DNA from: Sulfopaludibacter sp035606355
GTDB taxonomy: Bacteria > Acidobacteriota > Terriglobia > Bryobacterales > Bryobacteraceae
Reading direction: 5' to 3'
Assembly (NCBI GenBank): GCA_035606355.1
Contig: DATNFO010000023.1
Location: forward strand, 25,604 to 89,603
Length of the DNA stretch: 64,000 nt
Under the pieces are notes generated by a model. It saw nothing but the letters and a program-made list of their open reading frames with translations, was not told where the DNA came from and did no database searches. Numbering within the stretch: the stretch's first letter is position 1; every line of letters starts with the position of its first letter. Of the stretch, positions 43,601-52,243 are shown piece after piece. Position numbers and translations under genes: made by a program.

Positions 43601-45984
43601 CTTCAGCAACCTTCGACAATTTCACGGTGAGTACCACCATCTTCGTTCTGCAGCCGCCGTCCATGACCAAGGCGTTCAGTCCGACGACCGTGACGCCCAA
43701 CACAGCTTCCACGCTGAGCTTCGTCCTCACCAACGGCAATACGATAGGGATCGACGCGAACTTTACCGACGCTCTCCCGACCGGGATGCAAGTTGCACCA
43801 TCGCCGTCGGTTTCGAACGGCTGCGGCGGAACGGTGACGGCGAATGCCGGCGCCACCAGCATCACGTACAGCAACTCTTCGCTGGCGGTGGGCGCCTGCA
43901 CGATCAAGGTGAACGTGGTGGGTACCACTGATGGCGTGTTCAGCAACAGCGCTACCCTCAACTCCACAGCCGCGGGCAATGCCATCGCCGCTTCCGCCAA
44001 TCTGACGGTAATCAATCCGCCGGGCGTCGCCAAGGCATTCGCACCGAACAGTGTGTTGCTGGGCGGCGTCAGTTTGCTCAGCGTCACTGTCTCCAGCAGC
44101 AACTCGAACCTGACACTGAATAGTGTCTCGTTTACGGACTCTCTGCCTTCCGGCATGGTCGTAGCGGCGTCGAATAACCTCTCCACGACATGCAACGGCA
44201 CAGCGGCAGCCGCAGGTAGCACGGTGAGCCTTACCGGCGCCAGCCTGGCGCCCGGCGCGAGCTGCGTGGTATCGGCAAACGTACAGGCAACCTCGGCCGG
44301 CACATTGAGTAACTCGGTGCAAGCGAGTTCCGCGAACGGAGGTTCGGGGAATACCGCCAGTGCGACTTTGACTGTGGTGGCGCCGCCGACCATTTCGAAA
44401 ACGTTTACGTCCAACAGCATTCCGCTGAATGGCTCGACGGCGCTCACGTTCGTGCTCGGCAACCCGGCAGCGAATACCACCGCGCTTACCGGAGTCGGCT
44501 TCACCGATACGCTCCCGAGTGGGTTGACCGTCACCAACGCTACCACCACGGTTTGCGGTGGAACACTGACAGTGACCGCGCCCGCAACCATTCAGTTGGC
44601 GAACGCGACCATTGCGGTCAGTGGCCAGTGTCAGTTCAGCCTTCCGGTGACCGGGGTTGCGGCGGGCGCGTACACAAACACTACCGGGGCAGTGACATCG
44701 ACCAATGGCGGCACGGGGCTCACAGCCTCCGCCGGCCTCACCGTCGTGGCGCCGCCTTCCATCGCTAAATCGTTCGGCTCCGGCACGATCGCGGTGAACA
44801 CATCGACGCCGCTGACGTTCACCATTACCAATCCCTCCGGCAACACGGTCTCGCTGACCGGCGTCGGTTTCAGCGACACGCTGCCGAGCGGCCTCACGGC
44901 GGCCAGCGCGACCAGCTCAACGTGTGGCGGAACTCTTACGGTGACATCGCCCGTTACCATCCAGTTGTCGGGCGCTACGATCGCCGCCAACAGCCAGTGC
45001 CAGTTCAGCGTCGCGGTGACGGGGGCTTCAGCCGGCGTTTACCAGAACGTCACCGGCGCGGTCACTTCGACGAACGGCGGCACGGGGAATACCGCGACAG
45101 CTAATTTGACTGTGAGCAGCCCGGCTACCGTCACCGGCGTCTCCTCCACCGCAGCCAATGGCACATACGGCGTCGGCGCGACGATTCCCATCGTAGTGTC
45201 CTTCAGCAAAGCCGTGACCGTGACTGGAACCCCGGTGTTAGCGCTGAATTCGGGAGGCTCCGCCGCATACAGTTCCGGCTCGGGTACGGCGACGCTGACG
45301 TTTAACTACACGGTCGCCGCCGGGCAAAGCACGAGCGGCGGCCATCTCGATGCCGCCTCAGGCTCCGCCTTGACCCTGAACGGCGGCACCATCGTGGATT
45401 CCACCAGCATCCCTGCGAACCTCACCGTTCCGGTGGGAGCCGCGGCGGCGTCGCTCGCATCGAACAAGGCGATCGTTATCGATACCACTGCCCCGGTGGT
45501 GGTCTCTTACTCGGTCCTGTTTGGCAGCCAGAGCTTCAACGTGATCGGGTCGTCGCGCATCCTGCCGTGGGATATCACTGGTATCCGGGTGGTGTTCTCC
45601 AAACCCATCGCGCAGGCGGACACTGCCAGCCTGAGCGGCGTCAATGTGACCGGCCTCTCCGGCCTTGGCACGAACACGCTGACCTGGTCTATCACGCCGG
45701 TGGCGGTTGGCAATCTCTCGACCATGCTGGCGGGCTCCGGCGCCCATGCCATCACCGACAGTGCGGGCAATGGCCTCACAGGCGGCGCCGGATTCAGTCA
45801 GAGTTTAAGGATTCTATGGGGCGACTTCAACGGCGACGGTATAGTCAACGCGCAGGATCTGGCGGCCGTAAACGCCGCCCGCCTGTCTCCGTATAACATC
45901 TTTGCCGATCTTAACGGAGATGGCGTGGTGGATGCCACGGATGTGAATATCGCGCGCTCGCGAGTTGGAACGACCCTGCCCTAA
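40684..45984 (+). CDS. Giant exported protein: FG-GAP, beta-helix, DUF11 repeats, dockerin-like end
   Basis: 1766 aa from the ATG at 40684. One N-terminal hydrophobic helix (about 20-38) serves as signal or anchor. FG-GAP-like blades (for example AAGDLDGDAVGDLAVGFP) cover about 75-430. A CSLREAVLKAN segment opens a right-handed parallel beta-helix (about 480-860). Four DUF11-type repeats follow (43.66-45.11 kb), each with FTDTLPSGL or a close variant. A bacterial Ig-like region precedes a C-terminal pair of DxNxDGxV(N/D) calcium loops (DFNGDGIVNAQDL and DLNGDGVVDATDV), as in type I dockerins. Probably a cell-surface or secreted adhesin or carbohydrate-binding protein. No Shine-Dalgarno sequence is obvious. 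The PEP-CTERM gene 18 nt downstream is probably cotranscribed. Confidence 0.82.
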   Translation: MKRNLSQGNRGGWRDIHVAWALIPALVLLGLAGWQLTRHATGVHAQAQSRIWLSTAKQLSATYRGSTRALRAIGGNPSALAMAAGDLDGDAVGDLAVGFPAPGGGLIAIHRGNIDAFAPQSDASFHAIERSEFPAPYLPQADVVEIPGRPDFLAQGDLIGQGGGALVAAARGGTSIYVLAKGASGKVELLQTLTTSGTITGMDAHRLSLGKYAQLAVGVRTSSGSQLLIYTGSNEGLIQTAAFALAGDATAFASGNLDSDGVPDLLVIAGGQPAILHGGSQTVETLSVPYTVVSAALGRFVHDRNPLLQIALMADDGSLHILAGDGFDPTPWTLQELQAKRRAQIARMKQHVQLPPAPQQSVAWKEVEADSAVGAGSAGARPLMFRTRISSNAQDDVMVLGAARLSLLTHPTSRVNEALQIDRSDLGANAAAAVAVRVNIDGRPGVVYMERGNNMPRVLMPLPDPTYIVNRTDDPVPPASVSSMCNGVANDCSLREAVLKANATPGTDTISIPAGTYTLSLARVSEPPGTATPEDARAGTLNVTDSVNISGAGQNTTIIQAGTLGVNEPGGPNGVDKVFSFNQDIQAFTDATVAVDNLTIRNGFNRGNESITDGWGGAFDCDTGSSGNASVTLTNVTLSNNTLTDGEGAGFAMFNTNAGTGTVTVTGSLIQNNVTNNANGNGGGIAMEDPANLTMSSTQVINNKSAEGGGGIFAIQSGAVAGKFNTLTLHNVTISNNTSAEEGGGIDCSAGLVLDQLSVISGNTAGADGGGIWFGGDIPGTNPGGISNVTITGNSATGTAGSGTGFGGGIKINTITTGNGFTMQYSRVSGNTAVAGKNLDFQGPSTAGITVTENWWGANSDPKAGVNPTIAVDTASGTPVLTYNPWIVLTLSPSSSATVKINQTLGLTADVAHDSNGSTAPLSGHLGVFTGLPVTFTAGSGGSITTAQPVDLNSGGSVTSTYQAGSAGATSSASATFDNFTVSTTIFVLQPPSMTKAFSPTTVTPNTASTLSFVLTNGNTIGIDANFTDALPTGMQVAPSPSVSNGCGGTVTANAGATSITYSNSSLAVGACTIKVNVVGTTDGVFSNSATLNSTAAGNAIAASANLTVINPPGVAKAFAPNSVLLGGVSLLSVTVSSSNSNLTLNSVSFTDSLPSGMVVAASNNLSTTCNGTAAAAGSTVSLTGASLAPGASCVVSANVQATSAGTLSNSVQASSANGGSGNTASATLTVVAPPTISKTFTSNSIPLNGSTALTFVLGNPAANTTALTGVGFTDTLPSGLTVTNATTTVCGGTLTVTAPATIQLANATIAVSGQCQFSLPVTGVAAGAYTNTTGAVTSTNGGTGLTASAGLTVVAPPSIAKSFGSGTIAVNTSTPLTFTITNPSGNTVSLTGVGFSDTLPSGLTAASATSSTCGGTLTVTSPVTIQLSGATIAANSQCQFSVAVTGASAGVYQNVTGAVTSTNGGTGNTATANLTVSSPATVTGVSSTAANGTYGVGATIPIVVSFSKAVTVTGTPVLALNSGGSAAYSSGSGTATLTFNYTVAAGQSTSGGHLDAASGSALTLNGGTIVDSTSIPANLTVPVGAAAASLASNKAIVIDTTAPVVVSYSVLFGSQSFNVIGSSRILPWDITGIRVVFSKPIAQADTASLSGVNVTGLSGLGTNTLTWSITPVAVGNLSTMLAGSGAHAITDSAGNGLTGGAGFSQSLRILWGDFNGDGIVNAQDLAAVNAARLSPYNIFADLNGDGVVDATDVNIARSRVGTTLP

Positions 45985-46002
45985 AAGGCTGTTAAGGAGA
46001 AT

Positions 46003-46626
46003 ATGCAGCGCAATCTACTTCGACTCATTCTGGCGGCGGCCGCTCTGGCGCCGGCCGCTTCCGCGGGTGTGGTCTTCTCGGTCACGCCCGTAACCACGAT
46101 CGCCCATCCAGGGGATATAGGCGATAGCTTCGACGTGGTGCTGACAAATAACAGCGGAGGCACTATTTCGGTAGCCGCCTTTACCTTCGGTGTTTCCACC
46201 TCCAGTAGCGATATCAGTTTCCAGGCGGCGGACACCTCGACCAGCGCCCCCTATATCTTTGCGGGTGACTCTTTCGATATCATCGGTGGCTTCCCGTTGA
46301 GCTCTGGAACCTTCCCTAACCAGCACGTGGTGGGGAGCGATCTGACCAACGACTTCACAGGAGTTACCGTTCTCAACGGGCAGACGGTCGGGCTCGGGCG
46401 CATTCTCTACGATGTCTCGCCGACTGCCGCGACGGGATCGTTCTCCCTCGACCTCAGCACGAACGCGAACGAGAATAGCCTGTCGGATGAGAATTTTGCC
46501 GGCATCACCATCGACTCCCTGAAGGACGCGAGTGTATCGATCGAAAACACGGTGCCGGAGCCGGCAACTCTGCTGCTGTCGCCGGCCGCTCTCCTCCTGC
46601 TGCTCCGCCGGAAACGCCGAAGCTAA
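46003..46626 (+). CDS. PEP-CTERM sorting-signal protein
   Basis: 207 aa. Signal peptide (about 1-21) with AAGGAGAA before the ATG. A single beta-rich domain of the kind often found in PEP-CTERM proteins (VVLTNNSGGTISVAAFTFGV) and a C-terminus VPEPATLLL plus a Leu-rich helix and RRKRRS. Exported and processed by an exosortase encoded elsewhere. Eighteen nt after the giant beta-helix gene, hence likely in one operon with it. Confidence 0.88.
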   Translation: MQRNLLRLILAAAALAPAASAGVVFSVTPVTTIAHPGDIGDSFDVVLTNNSGGTISVAAFTFGVSTSSSDISFQAADTSTSAPYIFAGDSFDIIGGFPLSSGTFPNQHVVGSDLTNDFTGVTVLNGQTVGLGRILYDVSPTAATGSFSLDLSTNANENSLSDENFAGITIDSLKDASVSIENTVPEPATLLLSPAALLLLLRRKRRS

Positions 46627-46725
46627 CTCAAGTGGCATTGCGCTTTAGCGGGATACTGCAATCCATCTCCGGAGTGGTAAGTTCGCCACCGTCCAACACC
46701 AAGGGCGAAGTCTGCGATTGAGGGC

Positions 46726-46884
46726 ATGACCACCCTCGCTGGCGACGCCACGGAGTTCTGGATTCTTGAGGCGCTCTCTCTGCGGTGGAACGATGTCGAG
46801 TGGTTCGGAAAGGGGATCAACGTGCATCACGCGATTTGGAAGCGACGCGGGCGCGATGGCGCACAGAAGTGGGAATGGCATTAG
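46726..46884 (+). pseudogene. Remnant of a tyrosine recombinase (phage integrase)
   Basis: A 52-codon frame containing ILEALSLRWNDVEWFGKGIN matches the EALGLRWxDVDW region just after the first catalytic Arg of phage-type integrases. The Arg-bearing motif (GxRxSEA) is degraded to DATEFWILEA and the rest of the domain is gone. It fills most of the 316-bp gap 46627-46942; nothing else is recognised there. Marks a decayed mobile element insertion. Confidence 0.6.
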
Positions 46885-46942
46885 CCAACCTGAAGCCGCA
46901 CGTGTATTGTTGCGCCGAGTCACCCATTCGCTCTAAGCGGCT

Positions 46943-47595
46943 TCACGAGCCCTTCTCGACCTTGAATGGAACCATCGCCAGTTCGCGGTCCCACATAATC
47001 GCTATTTTGCCGCCGCTCTCGGTCATGTCGGTGAACGACCATGTCAATTCCTCCATGGAGAACGACAGCTTCGTGAGTGTCATCGGAGCCCGCACAATGT
47101 CTTTATCGGGTGTGTAGCCGAAAGCGCCCCAGATTGCGTCCCGGTTTTTTGGGTCGTGCTGCGACTGCACCGGCGACGACGATACGATCAGCGTCGACGC
47201 GCCCGGCTTCAGATCGATGAACATGGTGTACTCGCCGGGTGCGACTCTCCTATTGTTAATGACAAGCGGCACCTCGCTCTTCAGCCGTGTCGATTGGTTG
47301 GCGCCCGCACGCCACACTGGCGGTTGGCCGTAACCCGGGCCGCCGGTGATCGCCGTTTTGCCATCGTTCGATCCGGAGCCGCCAAGCACGTCGCGACCGC
47401 GCTTGAGCGGCCGGCCGTAAAGAATTTCGATCCACTTTCCACCGCGGTAGACGGGCCCTACAGGCCCGGGCACGAATTTTCCCCGACCTCGGCGGAGGCG
47501 ATTCCCGCCGGGCTCGCCGGGCGCTCATCCTGGGCCCCGACGAGCGTCGCCGCGATGGCCGCGGCAACGAGTGTTCCGAACAAACTGTATCTCAT
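46943..47595 (-). pseudogene. DUF2911 protein interrupted by a 1-base frameshift
   Basis: The ATG at 47595 (GGAG 6 nt upstream) starts a signal peptide (MRYSLFGTLVAAAIAATLVG) and runs to EVGENSC, where it soon meets a stop. The continuing frame reads GGKFVPGPVGPVYRGGKWIE and then a complete DUF2911 domain to 46943, with KWIEILYGRP, GEYTMFIDL and WSFTDMTESGGKI. One extra base in the C-run at 47481-47484 (plus strand) would restore a 217-residue exported protein. As with the fucosidase gene, the lesion is in a G/C run and the rest is intact. Confidence 0.75.
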
Positions 47596-47723
47596 TCTGA
47601 TCTCCTGCTGTACTCACGAAGCGCACCCCCTCTGATTCGTGAATGGTGGTTATCGCGAATTATGAATAGCTTGCCAACATTCACGTTCACCGGGGTCATG
47701 GTCCCGAGCACCGCGTTCCTGGC

Positions 47724-50423
47724 TTAATCGCGTCGCAGTGCAATGAGCGGATCAAGCTGCATTACACGCCTCGCCGGCAGGTAGCAGGCGGCGAACGCGA
47801 TGGCCGCGAACAAGACCGTTACGCCGGCAAAGGTCAAAGGGTCGGCCGGGCTTATGTCGAATAACAGCCCGGTCATCAGGTGCGAGACGATCCACGCTCC
47901 CGTCAAACCGATGGCCGCCCCGGCGATCGTCAGGCGCGTGCCCTCCCGGAGGATCATGACCACGATCCTGCCGCGATGTGCTCCCAACGCGAGCCGAATG
48001 CCAATTTCGTGGGTACGTTCCCCCACCAGATATGCAATCACGCCGTAGATTCCCACCGCGGCGAGTAGTAGCGCCACTAGGGCGAATGCCCCGACCATTT
48101 CTGCGGAGAAACGCCTCTGATCGAGTGCTGCGGACACTGTCCGGTTGAGCGTCTGGGCTGAGAACACCGGAAGCCGCCGGTCCACGGCCTGCACCTCCGC
48201 GCGAACCCGGTCGGCAATCGTGGCGGTATCCAGATGCCCTTTTAAGAAGACCACAAGCCGCTTCGAGCCCCGTTGATACAAGCTGGAATATATCTGTGGT
48301 ATTTCGGCGTTCTCCAGCGATTCGGCTCGCGCATTCGCCACGATGCCGACTACCGTGATCCACGAAGATGCTTTCTGGTTCAGCTTCAGGCGTTTTCCAA
48401 TGGCGTCCTGGTTCGGCCAAAACATCTGCGCCATGGCGGCGTTGACCACGGCAACCTCGGACGTGTCCGCGGTATCAAAGTCGCCGATGGAGCGGCCGCG
48501 CTGTATGGGCATGCGCAGTAGCTGAAAATATTCCGGCGTCACCAGGCAACTGTCCACCAGGGGAGCCGCGCTTGCAATCGTACCGCGCCCCTCAATCAAT
48601 ACCGGCAGGTAACTCTCATCCTGCCGCGCGTGATCCAGAGGGACGGAGGTGGCGTTGCCGATAGCAGCCTCCCTCACTCCTGGCAGCGTCTTCGCGCGCC
48701 GCAGCAGTTCATGAACGAAGGTAGCCTTCTGCTCGACCGTACGGTACGAGTCATTGTTGATATCATTGGGGAACGGTAGCCTTGTCCGCGCCACCATTAC
48801 ATTCTGTGGATCGAAACCCAGCGGCACGTGTGTCACGGCCCAGAGACTCCGCAGCAACAAGGCGGCGGTGATCATCAGGATCAGCGATAAGGCGAACTCC
48901 GTAACCACCAGGAGACGCCCCGTGTGGCCCTGCTTCCGGGAACGGCTGTTGCCTCGTCCTTCCTGCTTGAGACCATGGGCGATGTCGAGTTTCCGGCTGT
49001 GCAGGGCAGGGGCCATGCCGAAAATCGCGCCCGATATCACGGACGCGCTCAAAGCAAACAGCAGGACGTTGCCAGTGATCGAAATATCGGTCAGGTGTGG
49101 CAGGCTCTCTGGCACGAGCTGAAGCAGGAACCCTTTCGTCAGGTACAGAAGGAACAGCCCCATCAGCCCGCCGATCCCGGAGAGGAGCAGGCTCTCAATC
49201 AGCAGTTGCCTGGCCAGCCTGGCTCTCCCGGCACCGAGCGCCTGGCGAATGGCCATTTCGCGAGTTCTGCCGCTAGCGCGCGCCAGCAGCAAGTTCGCTA
49301 TATTCACGCAACCGATCAGTAGGACCAGTCCCACCGAGCCGAGAAGCAGGTATAGCGACCGGCGGACACTGCCGGCCACGCTGTCCCGTAGCGCAATCAG
49401 CCGAACCATCCACGCGCTCTCCGCCGGATAATCCGCAGGAAACCGTTTTCGCAGCGAAGCTACCAGGACGTCCACTTTGCTTTGCGCCATGGCGATCGAC
49501 ACGCCCGATTTCACCCGACCGATCGCTCCGCCGAAGTGGCTGCTGCGCTTTTCCGCACTGGAGAACGGAGGAGCGGCAAAGCCACCCGAAACCCACACGT
49601 CCACATTCCGCTCCGCGGTGCTGAGCCCCGGGTGGCGGAAGCCGGGCGGCATGACGCCGATGATCTGGTAAAGGTCCGTATCCAGCCTCACCTCTCTGCC
49701 AAGCACATGCGGGTCGCCGCCGAAGCCGCGTTTCCAGATCCCGTCGCTGATCACTGCGTACTCGGCAATGCCCGGAGTGGGGTCGTCGGGCCGAAACGTG
49801 CTTCCCAACTGCGGCTTCACGCCGAGCATAGAGAAATAGTTCGACCCTACGATCAACAGGCCGACCCGGACGGGCTCCGCTGATCCGGTCAGATTCTGGT
49901 CGTCGAACCAGACCGGAGAAATCGCATCGAATGCACCAGAGCGCTCCAGGTCATGCCACTCCGGCATTGACATCCCGACGTCGCGCGACCCGATGCCGGG
50001 AAGGTCGTCCTGTATACGCACGAGTTGCTCTGAGTGAGCGTAGGGAAGCGGATGCAGCAGCGTCGCGTCCACGACGCTATAGATCGCAGTGGTGGCGCCA
50101 ATGCAGACAGCCATCGTCAAAATCGCGGTTGCCGCAAAGCCCGGCGACCTGGACAGTAGACGCAACCCATACGCCGCGTCCGATACCAGGCTTTCGAGTG
50201 AAGGTACGCTTTCTTCGGAGTGAAAATCCTCGAGTATGGACGTTGCTCCTCCGAGCTTCAGCAGGGCCTGCCGGCGAGCTTCCGCGGCGGACATTCCGGC
50301 GCAAACGTTCTCATCCGTCAGAAACGCCAGATGCTCCTCGATCTCCTCTCGCAGACGTTCGTCGCTGCGCCGCCGGCGTGCGAAATTGGACATCCGGGCC
50401 AGGAGGCGCTTCAGGAATCTCAT
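47724..50423 (-). CDS. ADOP-type permease (MacB/FtsX-like, duplicated)
   Basis: 899 aa from the ATG at 50423. N-terminal cytoplasmic helix-rich segment with DERLREEIEEHLAFLTDENV, typical of the acidobacterial duplicated orphan permease group; then a first membrane helix (about 90), a MacB-like periplasmic domain, three helices (about 370-480), a second periplasmic domain and the last helices, with the FtsX motif twice (MAIRQALGAGRARL, IGIRLALGAHRGRI). No ATPase partner is encoded nearby. Translationally coupled to PadR: its ATG overlaps the PadR stop (ATGA). Function unclear, perhaps export or signalling of envelope stress. Confidence 0.9.
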   Translation of the reverse strand: MRFLKRLLARMSNFARRRRSDERLREEIEEHLAFLTDENVCAGMSAAEARRQALLKLGGATSILEDFHSEESVPSLESLVSDAAYGLRLLSRSPGFAATAILTMAVCIGATTAIYSVVDATLLHPLPYAHSEQLVRIQDDLPGIGSRDVGMSMPEWHDLERSGAFDAISPVWFDDQNLTGSAEPVRVGLLIVGSNYFSMLGVKPQLGSTFRPDDPTPGIAEYAVISDGIWKRGFGGDPHVLGREVRLDTDLYQIIGVMPPGFRHPGLSTAERNVDVWVSGGFAAPPFSSAEKRSSHFGGAIGRVKSGVSIAMAQSKVDVLVASLRKRFPADYPAESAWMVRLIALRDSVAGSVRRSLYLLLGSVGLVLLIGCVNIANLLLARASGRTREMAIRQALGAGRARLARQLLIESLLLSGIGGLMGLFLLYLTKGFLLQLVPESLPHLTDISITGNVLLFALSASVISGAIFGMAPALHSRKLDIAHGLKQEGRGNSRSRKQGHTGRLLVVTEFALSLILMITAALLLRSLWAVTHVPLGFDPQNVMVARTRLPFPNDINNDSYRTVEQKATFVHELLRRAKTLPGVREAAIGNATSVPLDHARQDESYLPVLIEGRGTIASAAPLVDSCLVTPEYFQLLRMPIQRGRSIGDFDTADTSEVAVVNAAMAQMFWPNQDAIGKRLKLNQKASSWITVVGIVANARAESLENAEIPQIYSSLYQRGSKRLVVFLKGHLDTATIADRVRAEVQAVDRRLPVFSAQTLNRTVSAALDQRRFSAEMVGAFALVALLLAAVGIYGVIAYLVGERTHEIGIRLALGAHRGRIVVMILREGTRLTIAGAAIGLTGAWIVSHLMTGLLFDISPADPLTFAGVTVLFAAIAFAACYLPARRVMQLDPLIALRRD

Positions 50424-50776
50424 CTCAGATCCTCGGCCTTCAATTTGAAAAACCTTGCCATGATGGCCGCAGTCTGCTCCCATCCGCGGGTTTCCGCCTG
50501 CAGCAGCCTTTGGCCGGTGCGGGTGAGCCGGTAAAAGCGTGCCCGGCGATTGTGTTCCGATTGGCCCCATTCAGAGGCGATGGCCCCTTCCTGCTCCATT
50601 CTCAACAGCACGGGGTACAGCGTGCCCTGATTGACTGCCAGCAAGTCTCCGCTGATCTGCTCGATCCGCCGTGCGATGCCGTAGCCGTGAAGCGGCCCCA
50701 GAACGTGCAACGTCCTCAGCACCATCAAGGCCAGAGTGCCCTGCCGGACGTCGCTCTTTTCCTTACGGTTTCCCAT
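50420..50776 (-). CDS. PadR-family transcriptional regulator
   Basis: 118 aa from the ATG at 50776; winged helix with GTLALMVLRTLHVLGPLHGY and GTLYPVLLRMEQEGAIASEW, characteristic of PadR. Upstream partner of the ADOP permease, as usual in Acidobacteriota. A perfect 13-bp inverted repeat lies just before the start (50778-50824), a likely autoregulatory operator. Confidence 0.92.
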   Translation of the reverse strand: MGNRKEKSDVRQGTLALMVLRTLHVLGPLHGYGIARRIEQISGDLLAVNQGTLYPVLLRMEQEGAIASEWGQSEHNRRARFYRLTRTGQRLLQAETRGWEQTAAIMARFFKLKAEDLR

Positions 50777-50777
50777 T

Positions 50778-50824
50778 TTGCTTTCCAACAGGAAGAGTCT
50801 GCCACATTTGATGTTGGAAAGCAA
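50778..50824 (-). promoter_or_regulatory. 13-bp inverted repeat upstream of padR
   Basis: Plus strand TTGCTTTCCAACA (50778-50790) and TGTTGGAAAGCAA (50812-50824) are perfect complements 21 nt apart. One arm ends 2 bp from the PadR ATG. It is either an operator for PadR, or in RNA a 13-bp stem that would sequester the GGAAAG ribosome-binding site. Confidence 0.65.
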
Positions 50825-50852
50825 CAGGGAATGATGCCCACGCCGGGAGCGT

Positions 50853-50866
50853 GTGACGACGGTCAC
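50853..50866 (+). promoter_or_regulatory. CRP/FNR-type box 1 (GTGAC-GACG-GTCAC)
   Basis: Perfect dyad centred at 50859.5. A start point 41.5 bp downstream (50901) has CAGAAT exactly at -12 to -7 (50889-50894) and lies 5 nt before the NnrS-like ATG. Class II activator geometry. Same box upstream of three other units in 50.8-59.3 kb. Confidence 0.7.
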
Positions 50867-50905
50867 TGACCTTGCCCGCCCCTCGCGTCAGAATCGGATC
50901 AGGTA

Positions 50906-52201
50906 ATGTCATCCTCCGACCCGATCCGAACGGAAATCGCGCTTCAGAAACTCGTCGCTGCCTACGTGGTGACGGGGCTGCTGTTCCTGCTTCTCCCGGG
51001 CACGTTTTTGGGCGTCTGGAATCTGGTCGCGATCAGCGCGCAGCATACTTCCGGGACGCTCTCTCCGGCGTGGCTGCAAGCTCACGGACAGGCTCAAATC
51101 TTCGGTTGGGTGGGGACGTTCATCATCGGGATCGGTTACTACTCGCTTTCGAAAATGGGCGGACTCATGCCGTTTGGCGTGAGTCGCGGCTGGATCAGTT
51201 GGGTGCTCTGGACGTCCGGCGCCGCTTTGCGTTGGGTTGTCGGTGTGACCGCGTTTCAGTGGCGGCTGCTGTTGCCGGTTTCGGCTGCGCTCGAGTTGAT
51301 CGCGTTTGCGATCTTCTTCGCGACGGTCAGCCGCCACAAGCCTGCATCCGGCACAGCCGTTCGCAAGCCCATCGATGTGTGGATGAAGCTTGTGATTGCA
51401 TCCACCGTGCTGTTCCTGTTGGTTCTGGTCGTCAACCAAGTCGAGGCGATCGTACTGGCGACATCGGTGGCGCTTCCGGAGATCCCGCACTGGCTGGATC
51501 AGCGGTTTCTATTTCTCGCGGGCTGGGGCTTTCCGGTGCTCGCGATTTGGGGTTTCAACGCCAAGTGGCTGCCCGTGTTTCTTGGGCTGCCGCAACCGTC
51601 GGGGTGGAAACTGACTGGCGCGATGTGGGTGCTGCTGGCGGCGCTTGCAGCCGCAGCGGCGGGGGAATTTCGAATTGCCACGGTGCTCCTGCTCTTTGCG
51701 TGCATCGGGGCCGCCAGCGGATTGCATGTCTTTCGACGTCCGGTGAGACCGCCCAAGACGATTGGCGTTTCAGCTTCATTCCCGTTATTCATCCGCATCT
51801 CTTACGCGTGGCTGCTGGCGGCGGCCGTGCTCGGCATCTTCGCGGCGGCGGCCGACCATCACGGCGGCATCTGGGGGGCATCGCGGCACGCGCTTACGGT
51901 GGGGTACATCGCGACGATGATCTTCGGAATCGGGCAAAGAGTGCTGCCGGCATTCTGCGGAATGCGGATCCTGTACAGCAAAACGCTCATGGGCGTTTCG
52001 CTGGCGGTGCTGAACGCCGGATGCGTGCTTCGTGTTGCGTCTGAAGTGCCGGCTTACGAAGCGAACCTGCGCGCCGCCTGGACGGTGCTGCCGATATCCG
52101 CGATCGCGGAATTGACGGCGGTCACGGTATTCGCGCTGAATCTGGCGATCACTCTGGTGCTTCCGCCGCCGGTTCCGGCGCGCCGTGACTTGAGTCACTA
52201 G
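50906..52201 (+). CDS. NnrS-like polytopic membrane protein
   Basis: 431 aa with about 12 predicted membrane helices. HGQAQIFGWVGTFIIGIGYY near the N-terminus and SRHALTVGYIATMIFGIGQR near the C-terminus contain conserved His residues and match the haem/copper-binding NnrS family, linked to nitric-oxide resistance in denitrifiers. A CRP/FNR-type box centred 46.5 bp before the ATG predicts regulation together with the nitrate genes. A predicted short or leaderless transcript fits the weak Shine-Dalgarno sequence. The second CRP/FNR box overlaps the end of this gene. Confidence 0.72.
   Translation: MSSSDPIRTEIALQKLVAAYVVTGLLFLLLPGTFLGVWNLVAISAQHTSGTLSPAWLQAHGQAQIFGWVGTFIIGIGYYSLSKMGGLMPFGVSRGWISWVLWTSGAALRWVVGVTAFQWRLLLPVSAALELIAFAIFFATVSRHKPASGTAVRKPIDVWMKLVIASTVLFLLVLVVNQVEAIVLATSVALPEIPHWLDQRFLFLAGWGFPVLAIWGFNAKWLPVFLGLPQPSGWKLTGAMWVLLAALAAAAAGEFRIATVLLLFACIGAASGLHVFRRPVRPPKTIGVSASFPLFIRISYAWLLAAAVLGIFAAAADHHGGIWGASRHALTVGYIATMIFGIGQRVLPAFCGMRILYSKTLMGVSLAVLNAGCVLRVASEVPAYEANLRAAWTVLPISAIAELTAVTVFALNLAITLVLPPPVPARRDLSH
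52185..52198 (+). promoter_or_regulatory. CRP/FNR-type box 2 (GTGAC-TTGA-GTCAC)
   Basis: Perfect dyad centred at 52191.5, overlapping the last codons of the NnrS-like gene. The predicted start 52233 has TAATCT at -12 to -7 (52221-52226) and lies 11 nt before the DUF438 gene's ATG. Confidence 0.7.
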
Positions 52202-52243
52202 ATTTCATACCGGCATATCTTAATCTGTCATTGAGGACGAACG

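Noticed and set aside
50872..52044. 390-codon ORF overlapping the NnrS-like gene
   Set aside because: Frame-shifted reading of a membrane protein; no hydrophobic periodicity.
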